Positions 46,862 through 55,903 of a stretch of DNA of 64,000 nucleotides are shown here, in pieces. The stretch lies in contig CALSMY010000019.1 in the NCBI GenBank assembly GCA_943787575.1, positions 45,001 through 109,000 on the forward strand. The letters are read 5' to 3'. The DNA is from an uncultured Opitutales bacterium. Its GTDB lineage: Bacteria; Verrucomicrobiota; Verrucomicrobiia; Opitutales; Seribacteraceae. The number at the start of each line of letters is the position of its first letter. The first letter of the stretch is position 1. Below the pieces are notes generated by a model, which did not search any database, had not been told where the DNA came from, and saw nothing but the letters and a program-made list of their open reading frames with translations. Both the position numbers and the translations under genes were made by a program.

Positions 46862-47095
46862 ATGCTAGTTAATCAAACCTTCGAAGCTAAGTTGCCCAGT
46901 GTTGAGGGAGTTTCCGTTCATCTTCATTTATTTCGTAATATGAGTAGCAGTTTTTTAATCTACTCGACAGAAGAGGAAATAAATTGGGATGTTTTTTTGG
47001 AAGAGGGCATAATTAGTTCAAAATTTATCAGGTTTATAGAAACCAGTCGGGACGAGTATGGGATTGACCGTCTAGTCAAAGATGTTCGACGGTAA
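46862..47095 (+). CDS. 77-aa hypothetical protein
   Basis: This acidic protein begins MLVNQTFEAKLPSVEGVSVH and ends YGIDRLVKDVRR. Alternating hydrophobic residues (VSVHLHLF, SFLIYST) suggest a small alpha/beta fold. No family is recognised. It follows the 25-codon frame by 42 bases and is followed by an inverted repeat that may end the transcript. Confidence 0.5.
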   Translation: MLVNQTFEAKLPSVEGVSVHLHLFRNMSSSFLIYSTEEEINWDVFLEEGIISSKFIRFIETSRDEYGIDRLVKDVRR

Positions 47096-47121
47096 GGGAT
47101 TCAGGTTACACTTTGTATTTA

Positions 47122-47150
47122 ATTGGTTGGATTGCTAGTCACTAACCAAT
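47122..47150 (+). terminator. Inverted repeat after the 77-aa gene, possible terminator
   Basis: ATTGGTT and AACCAAT (extended by a G-T and a G-C pair) form a nine-pair stem with an 11-base loop, 27 bases after the stop. The T-rich tail (CATGTTTTG) is short, so this is a weak call. Confidence 0.35.
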
Positions 47151-47274
47151 CATGTTTTGTCCCGAAACGGAGCGTATTATCAGCTAAAACTCCCCTTTAA
47201 TTTCCTTATTTTAAAGAATGCAAATCAGAATTTAAGCAAAAATTTATCGATTCATTTGAATGCTGCTTAAAAGT

Positions 47275-48531
47275 TTACCTGATCGGTAGGGCGATTGATT
47301 CTTTCGTGCTTCTTGCGAGTATAAGGTGATCGATTAAGATGGGAGTGCTCCAACATTTCCCTGAAAGAATTTTTCTTCTTTTATGCTCGATATATTTTTC
47401 CGAGTTTGCCTCCGTTATGATCAGTTCGCCTTCATCTGAAAGGACTAGTAAGGAGTTTCCTGAGCGGATTAAGTTTCCTGGACCAAACCCTTTTTGGCTC
47501 CAACGAATTTTACCGGTTAGTAAATCAATACACTGCAGGGGAGCCTTTCCATACTCCTTGAATCCAAAAATTCCATAGAGGTGCCCTTTGTAATATAAGG
47601 GGGTACTCCAATGTACCATCATTTCGTTGCGTTTGCGCCATATTTGCTTGCTGCTGAATGTTTGGCCTTTTTTTGATATTTTGAACAACCCTGCACCAAC
47701 TCCATATCCTGCGGAGCAAAAAATATATTCGCCTGCCACCACCGGAGATGAGGCACTTGAAACTTTGTAGGGGAAATCTTGCTTCCATAATTCCCTACCG
47801 TTTAATGGATTGATAGAAACCAGGCCCGAACGGCAGAGGAAGATTGCCTGGTCCTGCCCGTGAATCGTAGCGTAGGCAGGAGTTGCATGGGTGGCGGTTT
47901 CACTACCGTTCTTCCAGCGCACTTTTCCGGTATTTCTCTCAATACCGATGATACTTTCGCCCGGTCCCCCTCCAATTACAATAACTAGGTCGTGAACAAG
48001 TAGGGGAGAAGATGCATTCTTCCAGGTGATGTTTTTACCGTTATGTTCACGGATAATATCGATTTTCCAAATCGTTTCTCCTGACCGAGCTGACAAGCAG
48101 TGCAAAGTCATACTTGAATCATATACAAAAACAAGTCCCTCGCTTACCGACGGGGTTGACCGAGGACCGTCACCACCTGAGTTATTGGGAGTGCCCGCAT
48201 TGCCCCCGCTATGTCCGTAATTGGCCATTCCCAACCAAGTTTGCCATAATCTTTCGCCTGTAAATAAATCTAAACTTACGCAAAGCTCCCGCAATAAGCC
48301 GTCCTCATCTTCTTCAGCTATTAAAGTGAACGCTGATTTCTCATCAGTGGAGAAGGAACTAAAGCCCAGTGGAGTCGGAGCGGTCCAACTTGGAGAAGCT
48401 TCGAGTAAGCTGGGTGAATTCGTGGAAATCAAAAGATTAGCCGATTTATTAAACATCGGACCATGGTATTGGGGCCAGTTTCCAAGAAGCATAGAAAAGG
48501 GAACCAGGAAAAGGGAAAGAATTTTGTTCAT
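47275..48531 (-). CDS. Secreted PQQ-like beta-propeller protein
   Basis: This 418-aa protein has a signal-like N-terminus (NKILSLFLVPFSMLLGNWPQ, then YHGP, the family's WPQxRGP-type start) and repeated propeller blades with tryptophan-docking motifs such as DLFTGERLWQT, SARSGETIWKIDI, ERNTGKVRWKNG, NPLNGRELWKQDF and DLLTGKIRWSQKG. Such proteins are usually periplasmic. Without catalytic or calcium-site residues it is more likely a binding/scaffold propeller than a quinoprotein dehydrogenase. I start at ATG 48531; a longer frame upstream would run into the sucC promoter region. It is divergent from sucC. Confidence 0.82.
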   Translation of the reverse strand: MNKILSLFLVPFSMLLGNWPQYHGPMFNKSANLLISTNSPSLLEASPSWTAPTPLGFSSFSTDEKSAFTLIAEEDEDGLLRELCVSLDLFTGERLWQTWLGMANYGHSGGNAGTPNNSGGDGPRSTPSVSEGLVFVYDSSMTLHCLSARSGETIWKIDIIREHNGKNITWKNASSPLLVHDLVIVIGGGPGESIIGIERNTGKVRWKNGSETATHATPAYATIHGQDQAIFLCRSGLVSINPLNGRELWKQDFPYKVSSASSPVVAGEYIFCSAGYGVGAGLFKISKKGQTFSSKQIWRKRNEMMVHWSTPLYYKGHLYGIFGFKEYGKAPLQCIDLLTGKIRWSQKGFGPGNLIRSGNSLLVLSDEGELIITEANSEKYIEHKRRKILSGKCWSTPILIDHLILARSTKESIALPIR

Positions 48532-48663
48532 ACCTTGCTTTTCTTTTGATTCAACGAATCGAGCAAGTTCCAAATAGCCAAAATATATAGATGATTCTGC
48601 AAATGTAGTGAAAAGGCTTGAACGATACCGGAAGACTGACAACCTTTGTCCTTTTTATTTCAG

Positions 48664-49854
48664 ATGAATGTACACGAATACCAAGCAAAACAACTTTTCG
48701 CCGATGCCGGGGTAACTGTGCCCAACGGCACAGTCGCTCAATCAGCGGATCAAATTGATCAAGCTCTCGCATCCTTTTCCTCCGACCAAGCAGTGGTGGT
48801 AAAGGCCCAAATTCATGCCGGCGGTCGTGGTAAAGGCACCTTTACCAATGGGTTTAAAGGAGGTGTCCATGTAGTGTCCTCCTCTGAAGAAGCCCGGGAA
48901 AAGGCAGCAGCGATGCTCGGAAATGTTTTGGTTACCAAGCAGACAGGGGATGAGGGAAAGGAAGTAGGCACAGTTTATTTTACCGAGGCTTCCGATATCG
49001 ATAAGGAATTTTATTTAGCCATATTGAGCGACCGTGCAACTTCCAAACCGGTAATTATCGCTTCCACTGAGGGTGGGGTCGATATCGAGGAAGTCGCTGA
49101 AAATTCACCGGAGAAAATCACTAAGGTTTTAATAGATCCTTCTCTAGGCATTCGTCCGTATCAAGCCCGTCAGGTTGCATTTTCTTTAGGTTTAAGTGGG
49201 GATTCTTTTAAGCAATGTGTGAAGCTTGTTTCTAAATTGTACGACTTTTTCTGGACCAAGGATTGTTCCCAGGTGGAAGTCAATCCATTGGTGCTTACCC
49301 CAACAGGTGATGTGCTCGCCCTGGACGCTAAAGTAAATTTTGATTCAAACGCACTCTTTCGTCATCCCGATGTCGTTCAACTGCGCGATCTTAGCGAAGA
49401 AGACCCAAAAGAAGTGGAAGCTTCCAAGTTTGATCTCAATTATATCGCTTTGGACGGAAATGTTGCCTGCATGGTTAATGGTGCTGGATTGGCCATGGCC
49501 ACGATGGATATTATCAAGCATTACGGAGGATCCCCTGCTAACTTTTTAGATGTTGGTGGAGGAGCTAATGAAGAGCAGGTAGAAAATGCTTTTCGGATTT
49601 TGGTCTCGGACGATGCGGTCAAAGCGATTCTGGTTAATATTTTCGGTGGAATTATGAAGTGCGATGTTATTGCCACTGGTATTGTCAATGCGGCTCGCAA
49701 ATTGGATATGAAGGTTCCCTTGGTCGTACGATTGGAAGGAACCAATGTGGAGCAGGGGAAACAGATTCTTGCTGACAGTGGTTTGGCACTCGAGCCTGCC
49801 GATACCCTTGCCGAAGCTGCCGAAAAAATTGTCAAACTGGCTGCCCAATCTTAA
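48664..49854 (+). CDS. sucC: Succinyl-CoA ligase, beta subunit
   Basis: With SucD this enzyme makes ATP or GTP from succinyl-CoA in the TCA cycle. The 396-aa subunit starts at ATG 48664 ([20 protein letters not shown]) with an ATP-grasp domain ([15 protein letters not shown]), [11 protein letters not shown] with metal-site residues, and the C-terminal ligase domain ([36 protein letters not shown]). sucD follows 31 bases later. There is no Shine-Dalgarno before the ATG. It partners functionally with the fumarase at 3 kb. Confidence 0.95.
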   Translation: MNVHEYQAKQLFADAGVTVPNGTVAQSADQIDQALASFSSDQAVVVKAQIHAGGRGKGTFTNGFKGGVHVVSSSEEAREKAAAMLGNVLVTKQTGDEGKEVGTVYFTEASDIDKEFYLAILSDRATSKPVIIASTEGGVDIEEVAENSPEKITKVLIDPSLGIRPYQARQVAFSLGLSGDSFKQCVKLVSKLYDFFWTKDCSQVEVNPLVLTPTGDVLALDAKVNFDSNALFRHPDVVQLRDLSEEDPKEVEASKFDLNYIALDGNVACMVNGAGLAMATMDIIKHYGGSPANFLDVGGGANEEQVENAFRILVSDDAVKAILVNIFGGIMKCDVIATGIVNAARKLDMKVPLVVRLEGTNVEQGKQILADSGLALEPADTLAEAAEKIVKLAAQS

Positions 49855-49885
49855 TTAACACCCCTTTTTACTAAGAGATTTTACA

Positions 49886-50761
49886 ATGAGCGTTCTCGTA
49901 AACAAAGACACCCGGTTGGTGGTTCAAGGAATCACCGGAAGTGCCGGTAGCTTTCACACCAATCAGTGCATAGAGTATGGCACCAATGTCGTAGCCGGAG
50001 TCACCCCTGGAAAAGGTGGGCAAAAGTTTCAGGATTCCGTACCTGTATTTGATACAGTCCAGGAATCTGTCGATAGAGAAGGTGCTAATGTGGCTGCCAT
50101 ATATGTGCCTCCTCCCTTTGCTGCTGATTCCATTCTCGAAGCAATCGATGCGGAGATTCCTTTAGTTATTGCTATTACTGAAGGTATCCCCGTGCGGGAT
50201 ATGTCAGAGGTGAAGGCACGCTTGGCCACTTCCAATACCCGTTTGATCGGACCAAACTGTCCGGGTATTATCACTCCAGGAGAGTGTAAGATTGGCATTA
50301 TGCCAGGATACATTCACAAGCCTGGAAAAGTGGGTATTGTTTCCCGTTCCGGTACCTTGACCTATGAAGCGGTATGGCAAATTACATCTGCCGGACATGG
50401 TCAATCTACCTGTATCGGGATTGGTGGAGATCCCATCAATGGAACGAGCCATCTGGACGCGGTGAAATTATTTAACGAAGATCCAGAGACCGAAGCGATT
50501 ATTTTGATTGGAGAGATTGGTGGAACTGCCGAGGAGGAAGCTGCTGCCTTCATCAAGGAACATGTGGATAAACCATGTGCTGCATTTATTGCTGGTCGTA
50601 CCGCTCCTCCCGGTCGAAGAATGGGACACGCTGGTGCGATTGTGTCAGGTGGTAAGGGAACAGCTGAAGCAAAGGTAGAAGCTTTGCTCGATGCTGGTAT
50701 CTCTGTTGCGGAGACTCCATCACATATGGCAGAGGCTCTCTTTAAGGTCTGGAATCCTTAG
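49886..50761 (+). CDS. sucD: Succinyl-CoA ligase, alpha subunit
   Basis: This 291-aa subunit contains the CoA-binding Rossmann start ([20 protein letters not shown]), [18 protein letters not shown], the segment [36 protein letters not shown], and the phosphohistidine site in [18 protein letters not shown]. It completes the sucCD operon. About 130 bases follow before the next, convergent gene; they contain only a short GGGTAAATACCC palindrome, which is not a convincing terminator. Confidence 0.95.
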   Translation: MSVLVNKDTRLVVQGITGSAGSFHTNQCIEYGTNVVAGVTPGKGGQKFQDSVPVFDTVQESVDREGANVAAIYVPPPFAADSILEAIDAEIPLVIAITEGIPVRDMSEVKARLATSNTRLIGPNCPGIITPGECKIGIMPGYIHKPGKVGIVSRSGTLTYEAVWQITSAGHGQSTCIGIGGDPINGTSHLDAVKLFNEDPETEAIILIGEIGGTAEEEAAAFIKEHVDKPCAAFIAGRTAPPGRRMGHAGAIVSGGKGTAEAKVEALLDAGISVAETPSHMAEALFKVWNP

Positions 50762-50891
50762 TTTATACCTTTCAAGTTTTTCACCACATCATCGAGCGGT
50801 GCGAGGGTAAATACCCTGCTGAAGGAGAATTTCTTCCAGTTATAAACTCAAAACTGGGGAATTAATTTCATTCTTCAAAATTTACTCTTCC

Positions 50892-51947
50892 TTAACTGGC
50901 TACAGATTGGCGGTAGGATTCGACTTCCCAGTTTTCAATAAATTCACGAGCGGGATCCGTCATGTATTCAACTCCACCAAAGGCTTGGGAAAGTTTGAGG
51001 ACCTGAGCACCATCCTGAGCAAAGAGTAGGGCAAGTCCGGCATTCTTTACTGTTTTTCCAAGGCCATATATACGGTCGCCATGAATGACTACCTTGGGGG
51101 CAAATCCGTGCTTTGCCCGGTAAGCATCGGCTTGTTCCTGGGATAGTTCGTCAGAATAAGGAAAGGCTCGTGCATAGACTAGATGATCAGGGGTGATCGG
51201 ACCAGGTACACATTCAAAAAAACCAGAGGACTCGATGAACGCAGCATCCTCCCCAAAGATTTCCTGAATTTTAGACTCGGCTTCAAGATCTCTCGTGCCT
51301 TCAGAGTTTCCAAGGTTTTCGCTGATGCCCAGTTTTTCATATTCCTCTCTGAGCGGATTCATAACGCTTGCATACAGAGAGCGGATTTCCTCAGCGGTGT
51401 CACCGGATACAAATATACCATGATTTTTGAGCATGATGATTTTGGGAATGCGACCGTGATCTTTTTTATACTGATTAATACGCCCGTGCAATTCCATGCA
51501 GAGTGTATAACCGGCATCAATGTACTCTACCCAAAGAGCATCCGGAAAAAGTCTTTTGCTCACCGATTCCCCATCTTTGGCACAAGTCATACCATTGACC
51601 AAAAGGGCGTGGGTATGAACCACAAATTTAGTTTCGAGAATATTGTGGAGAGGGGCTTCTACAGAGGGCCTGCCGGCATCGTTGAGTACGGCTTCACCCA
51701 TGAAGTTTTTGACCAGTTCCTCGCGGGCATGCGGTTCTGCAGGAGTTTCGACATCATAGAGTTCATTAACCTTGGCCCGGTTCAGGGTTACAAAAGTTTC
51801 CTCTTTTAAACCGGAGAGGGTGGTGCCTGATGGTTTGACCCATAGGGTTGAGGCATCTTTGTAAGAGGTGTTCCCGCCTCCACCTTTTACATATTCCGGT
51901 GTGCCGAATTCGTGAGATAAATTTGTTATTATACTTAGTTCTTCCAT
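50892..51947 (-). CDS. Class II aldolase/adducin family protein (sugar-phosphate aldolase-like)
   Basis: This 351-aa zinc aldolase-type protein has the phosphate-binding region YVKGGGGNTSYKD and LWVKPSGTTLSGL, the zinc-ligand pair in FVVHTHALLVNGM and a third histidine in MLKNHGIFVSGDT. It resembles the aldolase half of bifunctional rhamnulose-1-phosphate aldolase/alcohol dehydrogenase proteins (RhaD/RhaE type) but has no dehydrogenase domain. A deoxysugar such as rhamnulose or fuculose phosphate is a reasonable substrate guess, in keeping with nearby sulfatases that act on sulfated deoxysugar polymers. I start at ATG 51947; an in-frame ATG four codons upstream is possible. Confidence 0.82.
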   Translation of the reverse strand: MEELSIITNLSHEFGTPEYVKGGGGNTSYKDASTLWVKPSGTTLSGLKEETFVTLNRAKVNELYDVETPAEPHAREELVKNFMGEAVLNDAGRPSVEAPLHNILETKFVVHTHALLVNGMTCAKDGESVSKRLFPDALWVEYIDAGYTLCMELHGRINQYKKDHGRIPKIIMLKNHGIFVSGDTAEEIRSLYASVMNPLREEYEKLGISENLGNSEGTRDLEAESKIQEIFGEDAAFIESSGFFECVPGPITPDHLVYARAFPYSDELSQEQADAYRAKHGFAPKVVIHGDRIYGLGKTVKNAGLALLFAQDGAQVLKLSQAFGGVEYMTDPAREFIENWEVESYRQSVAS

Positions 51948-52079
51948 GAGGGATATCATCTTATCAAATGCCTACTGTTGAACGAGCCGAAACTTTTTCA
52001 CCATCCCTCCTAATCTATAATAATTCATTATCCAAAGATTATTCTTTCACTCAACCAACTCCTGATGTAGCAAGAATTT

Positions 52080-53517
52080 ATGAAAATCCTTCGTTTTGTT
52101 ACATATTCTATGTTCTTTTTATTCACCATGATTCAGGCCAAGGATAAAAGGTCCAATGTTCTGTGGATTTATTTAGAGGATGTGAGCGGTTGGTTCAGTT
52201 GCTACGGGGAGTCCCTGATTAAGACGCCGAATATTGATCAATTAGCAAAAGAGGGCATCCGCTTTGACCGGTTTTACACGCCAGCGGGCGTTTGTTCTGC
52301 CACCCGTTCCGCTATTGTTACCGGTATGATGCAAACAAGTATTGGGGCCCATAACCACCGCTCATGCCGAGCAAAATTTCGGGGTAAAAGATATGGGAGA
52401 GTATGATCGGAATGTACTGGATATTCTCACCATTCCAGAAATTTTTCGGAAACATGGGTACTGGACTGCTAACCATTCGAAGGATGATTATAATTTCGAT
52501 TGGGACTCGGGTAAGCTTTATGATTATGGTAAGCAAAGCAGATTAAACCCAGATGCCTTTACATCGGGGAAGATGCTGGAAGGCAGGGGAGAAAAGCCCT
52601 TTTTTGTGCAAATACAATTACACGGAGGGAAGGGAACCACGGTTGGGTACAGCGATATAAAATCGGAAGATGTAGTAGTTCCTCCTTATTACCCGGATAT
52701 CGAATCGGTGAGAAGTTTGATTGCCCGGCATTATAATTGTTTACTTAGGACGGATAAGGAGGTTGGTCAGATTGTCAAATACCTCAAACAGGAGGGAATT
52801 TATGAAAATACCCGCATCTTTTTGTTCAGCGATCATGGGATGAAATTGCACCGTCACAAACAGTTCCTCTACGAAGGGGGTATTCATATGCCCTTGATTG
52901 TAGCAGGTGCTGGGATAGAAAAGGGTGGTGTTCGGGACGATCTTGTCAGTGGTATCGATCTATCTGCAGCCAGTCTGGCCACGGCTGGAATAAAAGTGCC
53001 CGATTATATGGAGGGTAGAGATTTTCTTTCAAAAAACCACAAACCCCGAGAATTCGTGGTCGCTGCCCGGGACCGCTGTGATTACACCATCGACCACATT
53101 CGGGCAATTGTCACCAAACGGTTCAAGTATTTGAAGAATTACCTGACCGACCGTCCTTACATGCAACCAAGTTACAAAGACCCCTGGGAAGTCTCAAAGG
53201 ATTTTCGCCGCTTAATGGCAGAGAGAAAAATGAATGAGGTACAAAAGGTTTTCTTTTCAGATAAGCGTCCAACTGAGGAATTATACGATTTGGAAAATGA
53301 TCCTCATGAGATTCACAATCTTGCCACTGATCCCAAATTCAAAGCCGAATTGAATCGTCATCGTAAATTACTGGCAGAGTGGATACAGGAAACAGGAGAC
53401 AAGGGGCAACTGCCGGAATCAGACCTTGGTTTGCTGTCGACCTTAAAAAGATGGGGGGAGAAATGCATCAACCCAGAATATGACCGGGTGCGTCACCTTT
53501 TAAAATTAAAGAAGTAG
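52080..53517 (+). pseudogene. Secreted sulfatase (formylglycine type), one frameshift
   Basis: With one base removed from the AAAA at 52386-52389 this is a single arylsulfatase-family protein of about 478 residues. It has a signal peptide (RFVTYSMFFLFTMIQAK) and the metal-site start NVLWIYLEDVSGWFSCYG. The active-site motif GVCSATRSAIVTG carries the cysteine converted to formylglycine in the C-x-A/P-x-R context. HN-type substrate-site residues follow (IGAHNHRS), then FLFSDHGMKLHRHKQFLYEG and a C-terminal ELYDLENDPHEIHNLA. The protein continues perfectly in frame (KFRGKDMGEYDRNVLD). It should act in the periplasm or outside on sulfated glycans; the sulfatase subfamily cannot be fixed. Confidence 0.82.
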
Positions 53518-53617
53518 TAGCTTGATTAGAACTTTCCTCTATCTCTTCCCCCCTTGCCTTAATTCCTGTTATTGGAAATTTTTCAGAAGCTTAGATTCCC
53601 GATGTTGTTTTAAGGTT

Positions 53618-53646
53618 TTGTGGATACAGTTTATGAAATATATTAT
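53618..53646 (+). promoter_or_regulatory. Candidate sigma70 promoter for the small membrane peptide pair
   Basis: TTGTGG (53618-53623) and TATTAT (53641-53646) are 17 bases apart. The leader to ATG 53809 would be about 155 bases. This 291-base stretch (53518-53808) otherwise holds a six-pair hairpin TTTCGG/CCGAAA near 53747-53763 and the ribosome-site hairpin described separately. Confidence 0.4.
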
Positions 53647-53771
53647 CTTCAGCCATGAATAACTTTAATAATTAGCTATTGACTGTATCTGTATTAGCTG
53701 TTCTGATTTATAAAGGTGATGTCAAGGATGGTGGATGCTCTTAATAGATTTCGGCTTGCCCGAAAGGGGGC

Positions 53772-53802
53772 TCCCTTGGCTCTGAAACTCAACAGAGAGG
53801 GA
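53772..53802 (+). promoter_or_regulatory. Leader hairpin that sequesters the ribosome binding site
   Basis: CTCTG (53780-53784) pairs with CAGAG (53793-53797), and TCCCT (53772-53776) pairs with AGGGA (53798-53802) across a three-base bulge. The 3' strand is the strong Shine-Dalgarno AGAGAGGGA that serves ATG 53809. The layout suggests control of translation by RNA folding; it is inferred from sequence only. Confidence 0.45.
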
Positions 53803-53808
53803 AAATAA

Positions 53809-54042
53809 ATGAAAGATATGATCTCGCAGTTGCATGAGTGGATCAAGCTCGTGTCACAAGTAGGAATCGGCTTGATTGCATTAGGTGTAATCGTGGAAAT
53901 CGTTTTCGGGACCGGGGCGATCTTCGGGGGAAGCGTCATCGCGAACATTACACAAATTGTAAACCAGATAGGCGGTCAGAATGGATTCGTCGGTTTGATT
54001 GCGATCTTGTTGATCTTAGCAATTTTTCAGCGAAGTAAGTGA
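53809..54042 (+). CDS. Small two-helix membrane peptide, paralogue A
   Basis: This 77-aa protein is not recognised. It has an amphipathic N-terminal helix (KDMISQLHEWIKLVSQ), a first membrane helix ending in the motif VIVEIVFGTG, a glycine-rich turn with NITQIVNQIGGQNG, and a second membrane helix GLIAILLILAIF followed by a basic end QRSK. It is clearly homologous to the next gene, also 77 aa. It has a strong Shine-Dalgarno, unusual for this genome, and lies between two sulfatase genes. Possible analogies are small pilin subunits, holins, leaderless bacteriocins or membrane scaffold peptides; none is supported over the others. Confidence 0.7.
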   Translation: MKDMISQLHEWIKLVSQVGIGLIALGVIVEIVFGTGAIFGGSVIANITQIVNQIGGQNGFVGLIAILLILAIFQRSK

Positions 54043-54110
54043 AGTTTTGCTTCCTTTACAGACCTGAAAATACTGAAACAAACCTAACCTAAAAGTGGGG
54101 AGATAAAAAC

Positions 54111-54344
54111 ATGGATAATGTAGCAAGTAAACTCAAGGAAGCCATAGGCGGCCTTACAGAAATCCTTATCGGTGCGATTGGACTACTCGTTGTAGTTCAA
54201 GTTGTGTTCGGTACCGGTGGTGGTGGAATTGATATCATCGGAAATATCACCGGCGTGGTGAACTCCTTCGTTGGAGCGGGCGCCAGCTTGGCCAGTATTG
54301 TGGCCTTGTTAATCGTGATGTCAGTTCTCAGTCGAAAAGACTGA
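54111..54344 (+). CDS. Small two-helix membrane peptide, paralogue B
   Basis: This 77-aa protein is the tandem paralogue of the preceding gene. It has an amphipathic start (MDNVASKLKEAIGGLTEI), a first helix ending VVVQVVFGTG, the shared NITGVVNS turn and a second helix SIVALLIVMSVL ending SRKD. FGTG, NIT.(V/I)VN and the basic tail are conserved between the two copies while other positions differ, so the pair is under selection and not a recent duplication. It has its own Shine-Dalgarno (GGGGAG, 54096-54101) and a strong terminator 30 bases after the stop, so A and B form a compact two-gene operon. The function is unknown. Confidence 0.7.
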   Translation: MDNVASKLKEAIGGLTEILIGAIGLLVVVQVVFGTGGGGIDIIGNITGVVNSFVGAGASLASIVALLIVMSVLSRKD

Positions 54345-54373
54345 CGAACAGATCAGGGATTAATCTTATTAAG

Positions 54374-54407
54374 AGGGAGGCGTTTTCGGACGCCTCCCTT
54401 TTTTTTT
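54374..54407 (+). terminator. Strong intrinsic terminator after the peptide pair
   Basis: AGGGAGGCG and CGCCTCCCT form a nine-pair GC-rich stem with a TTTTCGGA loop, followed directly by eight more Ts. This is the clearest rho-independent terminator in the window and implies abundant transcription of the peptide operon. Confidence 0.9.
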
Positions 54408-54465
54408 GGAAAAATTATTCAATATGGGTTTGCCCGGTTTTACCTAATTAGGCAAGGTGCGGGGT

Positions 54466-55859
54466 ATGTTTAATTTTAAGATATTTTCCACCTACTTTAT
54501 AGCATTTTACCTGGCACTTTCTGTCTTTGCCCAAGAAAAAACACCCCCCAATGTCATCTATATCTTGGCAGATGACTTGGGGAAGGGAGATCTTGGATGC
54601 TATGGACAAAAGAAATTAAAGACACCGAGCCTTGATCGTTTGGCCAAGGAAGGGATGAAGTTCTCCAGCCATTATTCGGGCAATACCGTATGTTCACCTT
54701 CCCGAGCGGTGTTGATGACCGGACAACATCCGGGCCATGTGCACTGCCGCGGAAATGGAAATGAGCCTGGCCTCGCCCTTGATCCCAAGATGACGACCTT
54801 GCCTGAAATTTTTAAAAATGCCGGTTATGCCACGGGTGCATTCGGTAAGTGGGGACTTGGGCATACCCACGAATCTGGTGCCCAAAATCCATTATCCCAT
54901 GGTTTCGACCATTTTTCGGGGTGGAAAAACCAGATGATTGCCCACACTTATTATCCAACCAGCATCGTGCGGGATGGGAAGGAAATCCCTCTTAAAGAAG
55001 GAACCTATATTCATGATCTGATCATGGATGATGCATTTTCCTTTATCGAAAAGAGTGTGAAACAGAAAAAGCCTTTCTTCTGCTACATTCCGACTGCTGT
55101 ACCCCATGCGGCGATGCATGCCCCCAAAGAGCTGCATGAGAAATGGCGTAAGGTGTATCCCGAGTTTGACCAACGGATAGGCAAATACGGAGCGGGTCCC
55201 GGAGAACCCTGTCCGAATGTGGTAAACCCAATCGCTGGATATGCTGCGATGATGGAAAATTTCGACAACCAAGTTGGGCATTTGCTCAATATTTTGAAAG
55301 AGCTGGGAGTGGATGACAATACCCTGGTCCTTTTCGCCAGCGACAACGGGACCCACAGTGAGGGCGGTCATAATCCGAATTTCTGGGATTCCAACGGGCC
55401 ACTGCGGGGCATCAAGCGCGATCTTTATGAAGGTGGAATCAATTCTCCCTTTCTGGCCCGCTGGCCAGGTAAGATCAAGCCGGGGAGTGAGAGCGATCAC
55501 ATCAGTGCCTTTTGGGATGTTATACCCACTATGGCAGAGATCACCGGGCAACCCGTGCCTAAGCAGGCAGATGGTTTATCCTTTCTTTCCGCACTGTTGG
55601 GCAAGAAGCAGAAAAAGCACGACTACCTCTACTTTGAGCATCCCCAGACCAAGGATCATGACAAAGCGGTTCGTATGGGCAAGTGGAAGGGTGTACTCCG
55701 CGGTTGGAGAAAATGGAATAACCGCACCGGGAAAATTGAACTTTACGATCTGAGCAAGGATCCCGGGGAGTCAAAAAACCTGGCAGACAAGCATCCCGAA
55801 AATCGTTGCCAAAATCAAAGTCCTGTATGGACGAGGCCCATACTCCTCTGAAAAAGTAG
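54466..55859 (+). pseudogene. Secreted sulfatase (formylglycine type), two frameshifts at the 3' end
   Basis: This arylsulfatase-family protein is about 464 residues, with a signal peptide (FNFKIFSTYFIAFYLALSVF), NVIYILADDLGKGDLGCYGQ with metal ligands, and the canonical formylglycine motif VCSPSRAVLMTG. FGKWGLGHTHESG, LVLFASDNGTHSEGGHNP and the C-terminal ELYDLSKDPGESKNLADKHP follow. Only the last about 20 codons are affected: removing one base at 55799-55802 and one near 55825 restores EIVAKIKVLMDEAHTPLKK and a stop at 55857. The catalytic part is complete, so the enzyme may be functional even if the breaks are real. ATG 54466 is preferred; GTG 54457 is possible. Confidence 0.85.
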
Positions 55860-55903
55860 TATCTTTTCGCTATCCTGTTACCTATTCTTTCCCCTTGTTC
55901 TCA

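Noticed and set aside
50804-50815. GGGTAAATACCC palindrome after sucD as a terminator
   Set aside because: The stem is only four or five pairs and no T-run follows.
53809-54344. Assignment of the peptide pair as phage holins or prophage remnant
   Set aside because: No other phage gene (endolysin, integrase, portal, tail) lies nearby and the two paralogues are not a holin-antiholin pattern.
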